22,278 nucleotides of DNA, taken from the NCBI GenBank assembly GCA_900128585.1, contig LT642340.1, forward strand, positions 1-22,278, written 5' to 3'. Position 1 is the stretch's first letter. Every line of letters starts with the position of its first letter. This DNA is from Stramenopiles sp. TOSAG23-3 (lineage: Eukaryota; Sar). The notes below the pieces were generated by a model. That model was not told the origin of the DNA. It was given only the letters and a program-made list of their open reading frames with translations, and did no database searches. Shown here in pieces: positions 1 to 9,035 of the stretch. A program made the position numbers and the translations under genes.

Positions 1-54
1 TGAATATGCATATATGACAGAAGATATTTTTAGAAAAACACGCCATCGTATTTA

Positions 55-161
55 AAACAAAAAATTGGCTATTATTTGGAGAAAAGTTCGCAGTACATGA
101 AGGAACGTAAACCTTTAATGGACAAAATCTATTACTTAAATAACAGCCAATTTTCTTGTTT
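55..161. repeat. Inverted-repeat element, copy A (MITE-like)
   Basis: Two arms in opposite orientation enclose 53 nt. The left arm is 55-77 and the right arm is 131-161. Read outward-in, both carry the core AAAATTGGCT followed by (A/G)TTATTT. The right arm, read on the minus strand, is identical over 31 nt to 4612-4642 in copy B. The left arm matches the right arm of copy B (4808-4830, complement) at 22 of 23 positions. Each copy therefore has one 'long' arm with an extra G and one 'short' arm, and copy A is copy B reversed. No clear target-site duplication is visible. It lies 28 nt past the kelch stop codon. It could be a small non-autonomous DNA transposon or a paired mRNA 3'-end signal. 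Confidence 0.7.
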
Positions 162-189
162 CTTTTAGTTCAGAGAATATTTGAGTGAC

Positions 190-2826
190 TTACGCCACTG
201 CTTTGAATTTAGAAAACGAGTGTGCAGGAAGCGGTGTTTCAGCAGGTACAGTTATCCCATTCGAATCTAAGAGCGTACTGTTTTTCCGCTGCATGAGCAT
301 CTTGTTTTGATGTAAAGTTTCGCCCTCCTCTTGCAGTAGACGTATTTCCTCCTCTTGCGCGGAAATCATTCGCTCGAAATCCATCTTCTCTTCGCGTATT
401 GAATCCAGTTTTGCTTTCAGGTCTGTTTTCTTCTTTTCCTGCTCATCGATCGAAATCCTTAACAAACCTATGTCTTTTGAAACTTGCTCGTCCTCCAATT
501 CAATCCCATCACCAATGGAATTAAGCCGCTCCATGTCACTCTGCAATCTTGAAATTATCCCTGCGGCTTCGTTTCCCATTTCACGGTACCGTTCCTTCGC
601 AGACCGCTGAAAGTCAGCCCGCTGCTTTGCTTCATTGTAATTTTTTTCAGAAAGTTTTAATTGGGACAACATTTTCGAAGCCACCTCTCTCGCTTGCTGT
701 TCTCTACTTGTTGCTATATCCAGAAGCTTTAACTCTTGCTTCTCCTCGAGTTCATATTGTTTTCTATCTACTAAAGCTTCCCGCCCTTTCTCATCAATGC
801 TATGCTTGAACTGTTGATGCGACCCGATGAGTTTTGTGTATGCTTCATCCAAGCTGGCAGCAGTAGCTATGTTTTTCTCTATTTCTACTCGTTTCACCTC
901 CTCATTTGAAACCGTAGTGCCATCTATTCGCCTGGCTTGTTCTTGGGCGTACTGCCCGGATTGCTTGGATGCCACAGTGCCGTAGCCCAATACTGCGGCA
1001 TTTTGAGGTGGCGACACAGCTACTGACTCCGCTTCCGTTAAGAAGAATCCCCCCTTTTTTGGTGATGATTTATTCACTATGCTCGGAAAGACCAAATTTA
1101 GTGGTCGTGCATCCTGTGAAGTTTCGAAACGGGAAGCTTTTTCGGAAACAATTGGAGATGCGGTGCCTCTGGAATCAACGAGAGAATTTCTTCGGAGAAG
1201 CTCCATGTGCGCTTGCCTCCCTGCCCTTTTGTTCCTTGCAAGGTCCTCATCTTCCATACTTCGCCACGACTTTAACTTCCTACGATCTCTTGCTGGCATA
1301 AGCGATTTTTTAGCGGCGCAGTAAGACGGAGAAAGCGACATGGAAATAGCACGGGTTCTTGGGCTGTTCTGAACTCCTGGAGACGACGGGTTTTCACCAG
1401 GGGGTGCAAAGTGAACCATTTCTAACCCTTTCTTGGGGATTCTGGAGTGCGTCCCGTTTTTGTCTGCTCCTTTTGTCGGTGCATTCGCGTCGCTGCCAGT
1501 AAAGATAAAATCTGCACCTAGACTGCTGCTCTTTCCCTCTTTTGCACCACTGGTAGTTGAATGTGTTGGCGTTTTTGCATCGCTTTGAGTTGTATCGGTA
1601 GAGCTGCTCGATACACTTTCATTCACTTTCAGCTCACCGCTTGTGAACTGGCATTTCGAAATCAGATCACTAACATCAAGGTTCATAAAATCTCCATGGC
1701 AGATAGGCCAGCAGCATCCTCCAAAGACATACAAACCGCTTCCATCAATTTGGCCCGCTGCATGCCCTTCTCTCGGTTTAAGTAGTGCCCCGGGAGTTTC
1801 CATCAAAGAGTACCAAGCCATTGACTGCAGATTCAAAATGTGCACGTCGTTTGACCAGCCAACATTATACCCCCCAACAACAAGCATTAAATCACCAATC
1901 AGAGTTGCCGTGTGGCCGTATCTAGCTGTTGGGGGGGACCTTGTCTTTACCTTTTTCCACGTACCGGAAACTAAATTCAAGACAAACAAGTCGTTAAACC
2001 GCTGCTTCCCATCGTAGCCGCCAAAAATTACGACCCGTTCCTTCCAAGAAACTGCGGAATAAGCTGTGCGGGGGGACGGTGCCCTTCCGCGAGGGGGGGG
2101 GCAGCTGTAATCTCCAGTCAATAAATTAAGTTTGTAATATTCCAATATCCCAGACGATTTTGCTTTCTTAGATTCTGAGAACAAAATAAGGTCGCCCAAG
2201 GCACCATATGGGGCTTCCATTTGTACACAAGTCCACAGTAGACGAGAATTCAAATGCATTGATACCCCAGTGCCAATCACCCGGGCCCACTCTCCCGAGT
2301 CCAGGTCCAGCTTGAACGCGTCCTTTATCGGGTCTCCTTTCTTCGTCCTGCCTCCAAGTACGTAAAGGTGTCCTTCAACTATTGCGGAGCAATGCTGGTG
2401 CCTTGGAGACGGGCAATCCCCCCCGGCTTCTATCTTCGTCCACCTCTTTGATTCCATGTTGTAAATGTAAGTGTCGTTGAATAACTGCCCCCGACCCGAG
2501 TCACCCATGGTAGTAATCCCCCCGAAAACCACAATACTACGATTTTGGTAAATGTCTATACTATGCCCTTTCCGACCACAAGGGGAATTGGCTTTACCGC
2601 CTTCACCTTTTTGAACCATGACTTTATTCCACATCGAGTACAAGTCATTTTCATCATTAGATGACGTCGCCGATGCGCTTGAACTACCGCGCCTCCTCAT
2701 ACGACCATGCTGAGACGATTTTTTGCCACGACGGCGCTTCTCGTCTCCCGTTTCCTTCGTCCGGTGGCGCGTGCGAATCTTCTGGTTCGTCAAGTAGTCT
2801 CGTGAAAAAGTAGGAAGAAACGACAT
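190..2826 (-). CDS. Kelch-repeat protein with C-terminal coiled coil (Tea1-like architecture)
   Basis: The protein has 878 residues, starting at the first in-frame ATG (2824-2826); a TTG two codons upstream also opens the frame but is not a likely eukaryotic start. After a basic, Ser-rich N-terminus, residues about 83-388 form a kelch propeller. Five blades show the paired-glycine signature (FGG about 101, LGG 157, FGG 268, VGG 317, FGG 368), with W/Y residues on the next strand, and a degenerate blade lies near 195-245. A Ser/Thr-rich disordered linker follows, then a charged helical coiled coil at roughly 640-850. Kelch plus coiled coil is the plan of fission-yeast Tea1 and related polarity or trafficking scaffolds, so a role at microtubule tips or the cortex is an inference. 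A C-rich homopolymer (plus strand 2092-2100) sits in the frame without breaking it. The closest alternative is a generic kelch scaffold of unknown partner. Confidence 0.9.
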   Translation of the reverse strand: MSFLPTFSRDYLTNQKIRTRHRTKETGDEKRRRGKKSSQHGRMRRRGSSSASATSSNDENDLYSMWNKVMVQKGEGGKANSPCGRKGHSIDIYQNRSIVVFGGITTMGDSGRGQLFNDTYIYNMESKRWTKIEAGGDCPSPRHQHCSAIVEGHLYVLGGRTKKGDPIKDAFKLDLDSGEWARVIGTGVSMHLNSRLLWTCVQMEAPYGALGDLILFSESKKAKSSGILEYYKLNLLTGDYSCPPPRGRAPSPRTAYSAVSWKERVVIFGGYDGKQRFNDLFVLNLVSGTWKKVKTRSPPTARYGHTATLIGDLMLVVGGYNVGWSNDVHILNLQSMAWYSLMETPGALLKPREGHAAGQIDGSGLYVFGGCCWPICHGDFMNLDVSDLISKCQFTSGELKVNESVSSSSTDTTQSDAKTPTHSTTSGAKEGKSSSLGADFIFTGSDANAPTKGADKNGTHSRIPKKGLEMVHFAPPGENPSSPGVQNSPRTRAISMSLSPSYCAAKKSLMPARDRRKLKSWRSMEDEDLARNKRAGRQAHMELLRRNSLVDSRGTASPIVSEKASRFETSQDARPLNLVFPSIVNKSSPKKGGFFLTEAESVAVSPPQNAAVLGYGTVASKQSGQYAQEQARRIDGTTVSNEEVKRVEIEKNIATAASLDEAYTKLIGSHQQFKHSIDEKGREALVDRKQYELEEKQELKLLDIATSREQQAREVASKMLSQLKLSEKNYNEAKQRADFQRSAKERYREMGNEAAGIISRLQSDMERLNSIGDGIELEDEQVSKDIGLLRISIDEQEKKKTDLKAKLDSIREEKMDFERMISAQEEEIRLLQEEGETLHQNKMLMQRKNSTLLDSNGITVPAETPLPAHSFSKFKAVA

Positions 2827-3225
2827 TTTCAAAAAGCTAATCCAACCACAAATGCCTCGGAAAACATAGACAAAATTCCTATTGTTTTATTTCGTTGTTA
2901 ATAGTTCTTTGTCATTTCTCCTTTTTAAACTAAAAACTGGGCTTTCCTCTCTTCTCAAAAAAAGTAGACAAGAAAGAAGAAAAAAAGAAGATGATGAAAG
3001 ACGACGACTACTTACTACTACTAATAATAAAAAAATATAATATATTCATCATATACCAATAATAGTTATAAATAATAATATAATAATAATAATAATTATT
3101 ATTAATAAATAATCATCTCACCACATCATCATCTCATCCATCAAAATCATTCATCATTCATCACATTATAATAAAAATAAATATCAAAAAAAAAATAATA
3201 AAAAATTGTTGGAGAGATTTAAGTC

Positions 3226-3492
3226 TTAATCGATGGTATCGTTATGTAAAATTAAACTTTGATTTTCGTGAGCTTTATTTACAACATCCAATAGCAGCAG
3301 GAACGAAACATAAATCTCGCCAACTACAGGCAATAGCGTCAAAATCCACCGAAACGACTATAATAATAATAATAAAAAAAAAAAGCCGGAGGACGACGGA
3401 GGACCCAACCAACGCCCAACGCCCCCGAAGAACGGCAAATCTTGAATCATGTACGAGGAGTAGTTCACCCCAAAAGTGGACAAGTCATCCAT
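3226..3492 (-). other. Candidate small two-exon gene or decayed exon pair
   Basis: On the minus strand an ATG at 3490-3492 opens a 44-codon frame ending in TAG at 3358-3360. That TAG is preceded by a T/ATT-rich tract and reads as a 3' splice site (TTATTATAG). Using the GTGAAC at 3463-3468 as donor, after codon 8, removes 3358-3468 and joins in phase to an open frame 3226-3357. The product would be 51 residues with one strongly hydrophobic helix (core LLPVVGEIYVSFLLLLDVV). GTT donors further in would give a longer exon 1. It could also be 5' leader or an upstream exon of the kelch gene on the same strand. No homolog is recognised and no protein-level evidence exists, so this is weakly supported. 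Confidence 0.2.
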
Positions 3493-3524
3493 CTCAGGAT
3501 TTTGATGCTTAGTCTCTCAACAAA

Positions 3525-3536
3525 TATATATAAAAA
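3525..3536 (+). promoter_or_regulatory. TATA-like element upstream of P4H gene
   Basis: TATATATAAAAA lies about 205 nt upstream of the 3741 ATG, at the right side of the divergent spacer. It is the best TATA match on this side. In AT-rich sequence such matches occur by chance, so this is only a candidate. Confidence 0.25.
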
Positions 3537-3740
3537 TAAAATTAGCACAGTGATATAGTATACACAAATATATACAGCGATGGGAGCGATTCAATCATCG
3601 AATAGTTTTCCATAATTTCAATTTCATTTAACACCAAGTGTAGAAGAAGTTGAAGAAGAGGAACGTCGCGAACGACAACAGAACGAGCAAAGAACTGGAG
3701 GGGGGAAAGATTGTAAAGGAAAAAACAGAAATTCAGACAA

Positions 3741-4475
3741 ATGAAGAAAAAGAGGAAAAAAGGAAAGCCGAAGCAATCGCAACAAAGCTCCGGGAGAAGT
3801 GTTGCGGCCCAGCCGCTTATAGAGGCCCTTTTTGTCCACGCGGGCGAACAATTCAAGTCGAGCGGGGGGTTTAAGACAACCGTTCCAACCATGGAGAAGA
3901 AAAAAATAATGGACGAAAGTATTTTTGAAATTAAAAATGTCTTGAGCGAAAAAGAAGCTGGATCAATCATAGAAGCGGCCGAAAAGCAGGGATTTGTTAA
4001 CTCCTTCCAACGCGAAACTCGCGAGTGTGCTCACCGAGATAATGGCCGCATTCAGTTTTACTCAAACATTATTGCCGAATCGATGTGGGACCGGATATCG
4101 CCGTTTCTGCCGGAAAATATAAATGGCAAGGGGCCCACTGGTCTTTCCAATAATTTTAGATTGTACAAATACGAAAAAGGCCAACGGTTCGGCCAACATA
4201 TTGACGAGAGTGTACAAGTGAAGAACGGCCAGGATTGGACGCTGTACACGTTGCTCATTTATTTGAATGGTCCAGAGAGTGGTTTGAGGGGAGGCGAAAC
4301 TTTCTTTTACGAAGAAGGTTCGCGAGGTGGGGCGGGAAACGTCCTTCTCTCTTACAGTCCAAAAATGGGGCATGTGCTTTGCCACATCCATGGAGAGTTT
4401 TGCTTGCTGCATGAAGGCGGCGAGGTGACAAGTGGTGTCAAGTATTTGATGAGGACAGACGTGACTTACGCCTGA
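3741..4475 (+). CDS. Prolyl-4-hydroxylase-like 2-oxoglutarate/Fe(II) dioxygenase
   Basis: The protein has 244 residues. The catalytic double-stranded beta-helix spans about 55-243. The iron triad is H153-x-D155 in 'GQHIDES' and H224 in 'LLHEGGEVTSGVKY'; K234, ten residues after the distal His, fits the 2-oxoglutarate-binding Lys of P4H enzymes. These residues predict an O2-, Fe(II)- and 2OG-dependent hydroxylase, likely acting on proline or another peptide side chain; the substrate cannot be told. There is no signal peptide, so it is probably cytosolic or nuclear, unlike collagen-type ER P4Hs. The first 50 residues are Lys/Ser-rich and lie outside the domain. The ATG at 3891 (M51) has a better start context (accATGg) and may be the real start. 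Upstream is a long divergent promoter; downstream the convergent kinesin gene is 472 nt away. Confidence 0.85.
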   Translation: MKKKRKKGKPKQSQQSSGRSVAAQPLIEALFVHAGEQFKSSGGFKTTVPTMEKKKIMDESIFEIKNVLSEKEAGSIIEAAEKQGFVNSFQRETRECAHRDNGRIQFYSNIIAESMWDRISPFLPENINGKGPTGLSNNFRLYKYEKGQRFGQHIDESVQVKNGQDWTLYTLLIYLNGPESGLRGGETFFYEEGSRGGAGNVLLSYSPKMGHVLCHIHGEFCLLHEGGEVTSGVKYLMRTDVTYA

Positions 4476-4490
4476 AGTGTCTAAGAGCAG

Positions 4491-4589
4491 GTAAGAATCT
4501 TAGGAATGCATTGTTACCCCCCTGCCACAAATTGGGGGCTGAGGAGTATCAGTGGAAAAGAAGAGGTAAACTTAAGTTAATCTTTGTAG
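4491..4589 (+). other. Possible 3'-UTR intron of the P4H gene
   Basis: A near-perfect donor (AGCAG|GTAAGAAT) starts 15 nt after the P4H stop codon. A matching acceptor (TTAATCTTTGTAG|GC) ends at 4589, giving a 99-nt interval. This is pattern only; splicing is not demonstrated. Confidence 0.2.
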
Positions 4590-4611
4590 GCTGCAATGTT
4601 TTAAACTTAAA

Positions 4612-4830
4612 AAACAAGAAAATTGGCTGTTATTTAAGTAATTAAATTTAGCTTCTTAAGCTTACTCTTAAGAATCTTAGCGGCAAATATGAAAAAAACT
4701 ATTTTTTATAACACGTAATTAGTACATAATATGTACTTTGTACGAAGCAAGTTCTTACTAAATGCGTGCTGCGTGCTTCCTTTTTATAATATAATTCCGA
4801 TAATTTTAAATAACAGCCAATTTTTTGTTT
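4612..4830. repeat. Inverted-repeat element, copy B (MITE-like)
   Basis: The left arm (4612-4642) and the complementary right arm (about 4804-4830) enclose roughly 160 nt. They share the core AAAATTGGCTGTTATTTAA. The left arm is identical over 31 nt to the inverted right arm of copy A. The inner sequence is AT-rich and does not visibly match copy A's shorter interior. It sits between the convergent 3' ends of the P4H gene (136 nt away) and the kinesin gene (118 nt away). A 12-bp motif TAAGAATCTTAG occurs inside it at 4669-4680 and also just outside at 4492-4503. Confidence 0.7.
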
Positions 4831-4947
4831 GATTATAATTTCTCGAAAAAGTAAACTGATCAAATCATACATTTGGGCGCGCGCGAACAGTTGTGCGTTG
4901 GCAATGCCAAGTTTCCAATACCCTGTCAATCCAACAGCACAGTGTAA

Positions 4948-7900
4948 TTACCGGCGTTGTCGTTTCGTGTTGCCAGACATCCCTGGTCGAGGGCGGCTAT
5001 TGCCCTGGCTGCTCCCTGTGCTGCGACCGGGGGCTGTCGATGGTCGCTTTGTGTTTGATGCAGCAACGTTCTTTTTCGCCCGGCCAAGTTCAGTTTGGTT
5101 AACGCTCTTCGCAAAACGAAGAGAGCATAGTGTTTCGTTAGAAGATTTTGTGGTGGGTGACACGTTCACGATCATCATCGTTTTTCCGTGACCACTCAAA
5201 CACCCTTGCAGCATGAACGTCAATTTGCTGTTTCGAAAAGGAACGTGCTTGCTCTTCTTTGCCAGAGCATTGAAAACGTCGACCAAACTACTTAGACTTT
5301 TGTTGATCGCCAACGTTTCCTTCAAACGATCGCCAGTTACCCCAGACCGATCCAAACGTTCGCTACCAGCGAGGTCCACCAAGTTCAACATTCCATGAGC
5401 TACAGTCTTTCGCTTTTCATTAACACCTTTGATTCGAAGAATAAAGCAGCAATGGCTGCGGCTCGAGTTTTGGTTCATCGCGGTGCTAGCAACAGATTTG
5501 TTTCTTTGCGCCCGCGCCAGAAGCCCTTCCAGCTGAGAATAGTCGTTAAGCCCTTCCGTCTCCAAATTATCGATTTCAACTCCCTGCTTCGTTTGGCGAA
5601 TGGTGTATTTTACATTTTCCTTCCCTTTCACTTTGAAGAGATCGTTCACAGTTTCATTGTAGATCTCCAAAAAAGACGTAGTGATGGTGTATTCCCACCC
5701 GTCCTCTTTCATGGCCTCTGACGTCGCCAAAATCTTTTCGACCGCCCTGGGAATGAGACCACGCATTTCACCGTGACCGCCTTGCATGGTGTGCGTTTTT
5801 CCCGAACCAGTTTGCCCGTAACTAAAGATACATACCTGGTAACCGTCCAGGGCGCTCTGCACCAAGTCAGACACGTCCTCGAATACGTCTTTCTGGGTCG
5901 TTTTGTTGTCAAAAACTTTGTCGAACTCATAGTTGATGTCGTCCTTTTTGGGGTCATTCCTTTCCAGCGACACAAACTGTGTCTTTTTGTCGCACATAAC
6001 AATACCGTGGTCGTTCGTTTCTTCTTCTGGCTCTTTGCCCAACAGCGGGCGCACTCGGACGGCAACGCGAACGTTTCCTCGCAATTCCGAAACTAAATTA
6101 TGCAGTTTCCTTCGCTCTGCCTCTCGAGCAAATATTTTCTCTTCTAATTCTTTGATTTTTTCTTCAGCCGCTTGCAAATGAAGTGCATGCTCAGACGCGG
6201 TACCTAAACGCTTCTTCAGCGTCTCATTTTCTACGGATAGTTTACAAATCTTTTGCAGTTGGTCGTGCTGAGAAGCACCTTGGTTGGCAGTGAAAGCTTC
6301 GATTTGAGTTTCCAGAGAGTCTTTTTTGTCGGTGACAAAGCGCAGGTTGTTCTTGCACTCCCTCAGCTCTTCTCCCGTGCTTTCGATTTTCTTCGACATT
6401 TCCTTTGAAGTCGTCTCTAGCTTAACAGACAGGGTGACCTTCTCCTTTCTTAATCCATCTAGCTCGGCCTCAAAATTTTCGATTTGAAGCTTTTGAGTCT
6501 TCACCGTGCTGTTCGCAGCATTCAGCTCGTCACCCAGCTTTGCCTTTTCTTCGACCAAAGCTTCATTTTTCACATTCAATGTTGTCACAGAGTTTTGCAG
6601 CCCGGTTCGCTCCTCTTCCAACTTTTTGATGTTGTTCGTCGCCTCTTCAAAATCACGCGTGAGCTTTGTAAGTTCCGCCTGTGTTTGCGTCAACGTTTGC
6701 TCGAGCTCCCTGCGTTCCGCAACGACAGTGCCGAGCTTTTCCGCCAACTGCACTTTTTCTAATCGAAACTCTTCGCACCGTTTTTCGCTCATTTGCAGAG
6801 TCTGCTTCAAACCCTCGGTCATTCCTGCCGACTGGGAATCTTTGTCATGCAAGCGCTCTTTAAGGTGGGCAATTTCTGAGTTGTGGGTTGCAGCGGCAAT
6901 TTCTTGCTTGTGCAACGTCTCCTTCTGCTCCGCCAGCTGCGCTTGAAGCGAGGTGATTTCTTCCCTCGCCGCAAACTCCTTGCTTTCCAGCACAACATAG
7001 TTACTACCTGCCGACGTTAGTTCTGCTATTTTCCCAGAAAGTTCTGCCTGAACAGACGCTATCTTATCGTGAAGAGAGGCTTTTTCTGCTTCAAACGTTT
7101 GTCGAATCGCTTCCTTTGCCTTTTCTGCCTCTTCTGCGTCGTGCGATGCTTTCTGGTCGAACTTGGCCTGCTGCTCGAGGCATTCTTCCTTCTTGATCGC
7201 CAAGGCTTTGCTCACATTTTCAAGTTTTTCCTTGGTCACAGCATCTTCTTGGGTGAGCGTCGCGAGCTTTTGGGCGTACTCCTCGATCTTTTTTTCCAGA
7301 TCCTGTGCCTTTTTGTCCAGTTGTTCCCGTGCTTTCTTAAACTCGACCTTTTCCGTGGCGAAATTTGAGCTTTCCGACGACAACATCTGAACTTTCATGT
7401 TCAAAGTGTTGACTTCTTGCTCCAACGAGCGACAAGAGGCGGACAGCATGTCTTGTTCGGCCCGAAGCCTGTAGTTCTGCTTATCGATTTGGTTTTCGAC
7501 GATCTTGACCTGCTCAATGAACTTCTTCACCGGCTGAATGCAGTTTCCTCCGGCAGATTTTCGCAAATCCATCCATGCCGCCTTAAATGCGTCTGCACGC
7601 TTTTTGTGGTCGTACTTTGCCCCTTTGGGAATGTTGGGGAATTTGTTTACCTGTTTGCGGAACTCGTCCACTGCCAACTCCACGCCATCGGCTAGGTCGG
7701 TGAGTTGTCCCTGCGTGCTGTCAAAATTGTCCGTTTCTGGGCACCCTTTTGCTTGCTTCCGGGCCGAGCGCTGTTTTGTATGCGAGGTGGAAGTCCTGCT
7801 GCGGGTCTTCTTGTGGCTTCCAGACTTGGACAACGTTGGAATCTTCGACTGCACGGGGGTTGCATTGCGCACACCAAGCACCTTCTTTTTTGGAACGGAC

Positions 7901-8064
7901 TGGCCGTTCGCAATTTTGGATTTTTTCTCAACGATGTTTCCATTGTTCTCTTTTTGCTCGCCACTATCAGACATGTCTCGTTCCGAAGACTTCCTCTTCA
8001 AGCGCCGTGACTGTTCCGTCGTCGTCGTTGAAAACTTAACGGAAGGGGGTACAATAGAACTCAT
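4948..8064 (-). CDS. Kinesin-14 family C-terminal motor kinesin
   Basis: The protein has 1038 residues, starting at ATG 8062-8064. The basic N-terminal tail (1-150) has NLS-like clusters (RRLKRK, PKKK) and a KEN sequence at 38-40. A long coiled coil runs from about 165 to 650. The motor is C-terminal: the neck-to-motor junction 'SELRGNVRVAVRVRP' at about 655-670 is typical of kinesin-14, with P-loop GQTGSGKT near 750, switch I NQNSSRSH near 866 and switch II DLAGSE near 896. A basic 60-residue extension follows the motor. Kinesin-14s (Ncd/HSET type) are ATP-driven, minus-end-directed motors that cross-link and focus spindle microtubules, with the tail giving a second microtubule contact. All nucleotide-binding motifs look intact. 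The KEN motif suggests, but does not prove, cell-cycle degradation by APC/C. Confidence 0.96.
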   Translation of the reverse strand: MSSIVPPSVKFSTTTTEQSRRLKRKSSERDMSDSGEQKENNGNIVEKKSKIANGQSVPKKKVLGVRNATPVQSKIPTLSKSGSHKKTRSRTSTSHTKQRSARKQAKGCPETDNFDSTQGQLTDLADGVELAVDEFRKQVNKFPNIPKGAKYDHKKRADAFKAAWMDLRKSAGGNCIQPVKKFIEQVKIVENQIDKQNYRLRAEQDMLSASCRSLEQEVNTLNMKVQMLSSESSNFATEKVEFKKAREQLDKKAQDLEKKIEEYAQKLATLTQEDAVTKEKLENVSKALAIKKEECLEQQAKFDQKASHDAEEAEKAKEAIRQTFEAEKASLHDKIASVQAELSGKIAELTSAGSNYVVLESKEFAAREEITSLQAQLAEQKETLHKQEIAAATHNSEIAHLKERLHDKDSQSAGMTEGLKQTLQMSEKRCEEFRLEKVQLAEKLGTVVAERRELEQTLTQTQAELTKLTRDFEEATNNIKKLEEERTGLQNSVTTLNVKNEALVEEKAKLGDELNAANSTVKTQKLQIENFEAELDGLRKEKVTLSVKLETTSKEMSKKIESTGEELRECKNNLRFVTDKKDSLETQIEAFTANQGASQHDQLQKICKLSVENETLKKRLGTASEHALHLQAAEEKIKELEEKIFAREAERRKLHNLVSELRGNVRVAVRVRPLLGKEPEEETNDHGIVMCDKKTQFVSLERNDPKKDDINYEFDKVFDNKTTQKDVFEDVSDLVQSALDGYQVCIFSYGQTGSGKTHTMQGGHGEMRGLIPRAVEKILATSEAMKEDGWEYTITTSFLEIYNETVNDLFKVKGKENVKYTIRQTKQGVEIDNLETEGLNDYSQLEGLLARAQRNKSVASTAMNQNSSRSHCCFILRIKGVNEKRKTVAHGMLNLVDLAGSERLDRSGVTGDRLKETLAINKSLSSLVDVFNALAKKSKHVPFRNSKLTFMLQGCLSGHGKTMMIVNVSPTTKSSNETLCSLRFAKSVNQTELGRAKKNVAASNTKRPSTAPGRSTGSSQGNSRPRPGMSGNTKRQRR

Positions 8065-8231
8065 GTTTTACAAATTCAAACAATTTGTCTCAAAAGGCTG
8101 TGGATTGTTTTAAAGTGTTATGATACGCTTTTCGCTTAATACGTCAACTAAGTTTCGTTGTTGACTTTGCTGTTTCTTTAATCGTCCTTTCTCCTAAAAA
8201 TCTACAAGAGTTATCGTTTTTACTGCAGACG

Positions 8232-8241
8232 TATATATATA
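8232..8241 (-). promoter_or_regulatory. TATA-like element upstream of kinesin gene
   Basis: TATATATATA is about 170 nt upstream of the kinesin start codon on the minus strand. It is a weak candidate, because the surrounding spacer is AT-rich. Confidence 0.25.
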
Positions 8242-8356
8242 GATTGAACGTAAGAATTTTCCCTGCGCATCAGTTTTTTGTGATTGTTGTTCGTTGTGTT
8301 TTCATCTTACGTATATATTTTATTATTATTATTTTTTTTCTATTTTATTTATAGTA

Positions 8357-8408
8357 GTTGTTGTTGTTATTTCTCCTTCTTCTTCTTAAACACAACAACA
8401 ACAACAAC
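8357..8408. repeat. (GTT)4 / (AAC)5 inverted repeat
   Basis: GTTGTTGTTGTT at 8357-8368 is complementary to the AAC run at 8394-8408, across a 25-nt pyrimidine-rich loop. It could form a 12-bp hairpin or cruciform. It lies in the divergent spacer, on the kinesin side. Confidence 0.6.
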
Positions 8409-9035
8409 GAAAAGAATTCCAGGCAGCGGTGTTAGTTAGATAAAGAAATAAATTATGATTTAAACATTACACAGCATTGGAACTAATGATTTAGTTTATT
8501 TTCTTAACGTTTCTTTTTTTCTTTCTTTCTTCCTTCTTCTTTCTGCCTTATTTTTTATTATTATTTTATTTTATTATTTGGACCATTATTTCTCTTTCGC
8601 ACTTCTTCTTCTGTGGTTGGTGTATTATTTCATTTAGAAGATCCATCCTTAATTGTTTAAATGCTATTTCTATATTATACTAATGAAAAGTGTCTGGTGG
8701 TATTGTGTTACATTATATTAATAGTAATTATTTTATAATAAAATATATTTTATTCTTCAAAATATTCTTCTTTCTATTTTAATTTAATTTTTTATAAATA
8801 CTGTATTTATAATTGAAAAAAAGAAGATAAAATTATTATCTTTTACATTTTATAAATAGGAAATATGTATAGCAATAATATTTCTAAATATTACTTGTAT
8901 TTCAATATAGTATACTAATTTATTATATCTATAGGAATGTATTATGGAATTTAGTTCATAAGCCCATCCTCATAGTGGATATAGCCCTGCCCGACAGAAC
9001 GAAGAATGAAGAAAAGGGTCATATTGAGGTTTTAA

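Larger units (their letters stand above)
2827..3740. other. Divergent AT-rich spacer between kelch and P4H genes
   Basis: This spacer holds the promoters of both flanking genes. From left to right it has a purine run (about 2957-3000, GAA/GATGAT-rich), ATT/ATA and CAT simple sequence (3008-3200), and a less AT-biased island at 3226-3492 that may code on the minus strand. It then has a TATATATAAAAA box-like site at 3525-3536, about 205 nt before the P4H start. A purine-rich stretch (3640-3740) leads into the P4H ATG. Confidence 0.6.

Noticed and set aside
2092-2100. Homopolymer frameshift in the kelch gene
   Set aside because: The C-rich run is error-prone, but the kelch frame is continuous and blades on both sides are in the same frame.
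2827-2832. Two extra N-terminal codons on the kelch gene via a TTG start
   Set aside because: The next codon but one is an ATG; a eukaryotic gene should start there.
5395-8113. Many plus-strand frames opposite the kinesin gene
   Set aside because: They are antisense shadows of a 1038-codon gene with clear kinesin motifs and show no domains of their own.
8955-9020. Short gene in the less AT-rich island
   Set aside because: Frames in the parts I translated are interrupted by stops and resemble nothing I know; it may be leader or remnant sequence.
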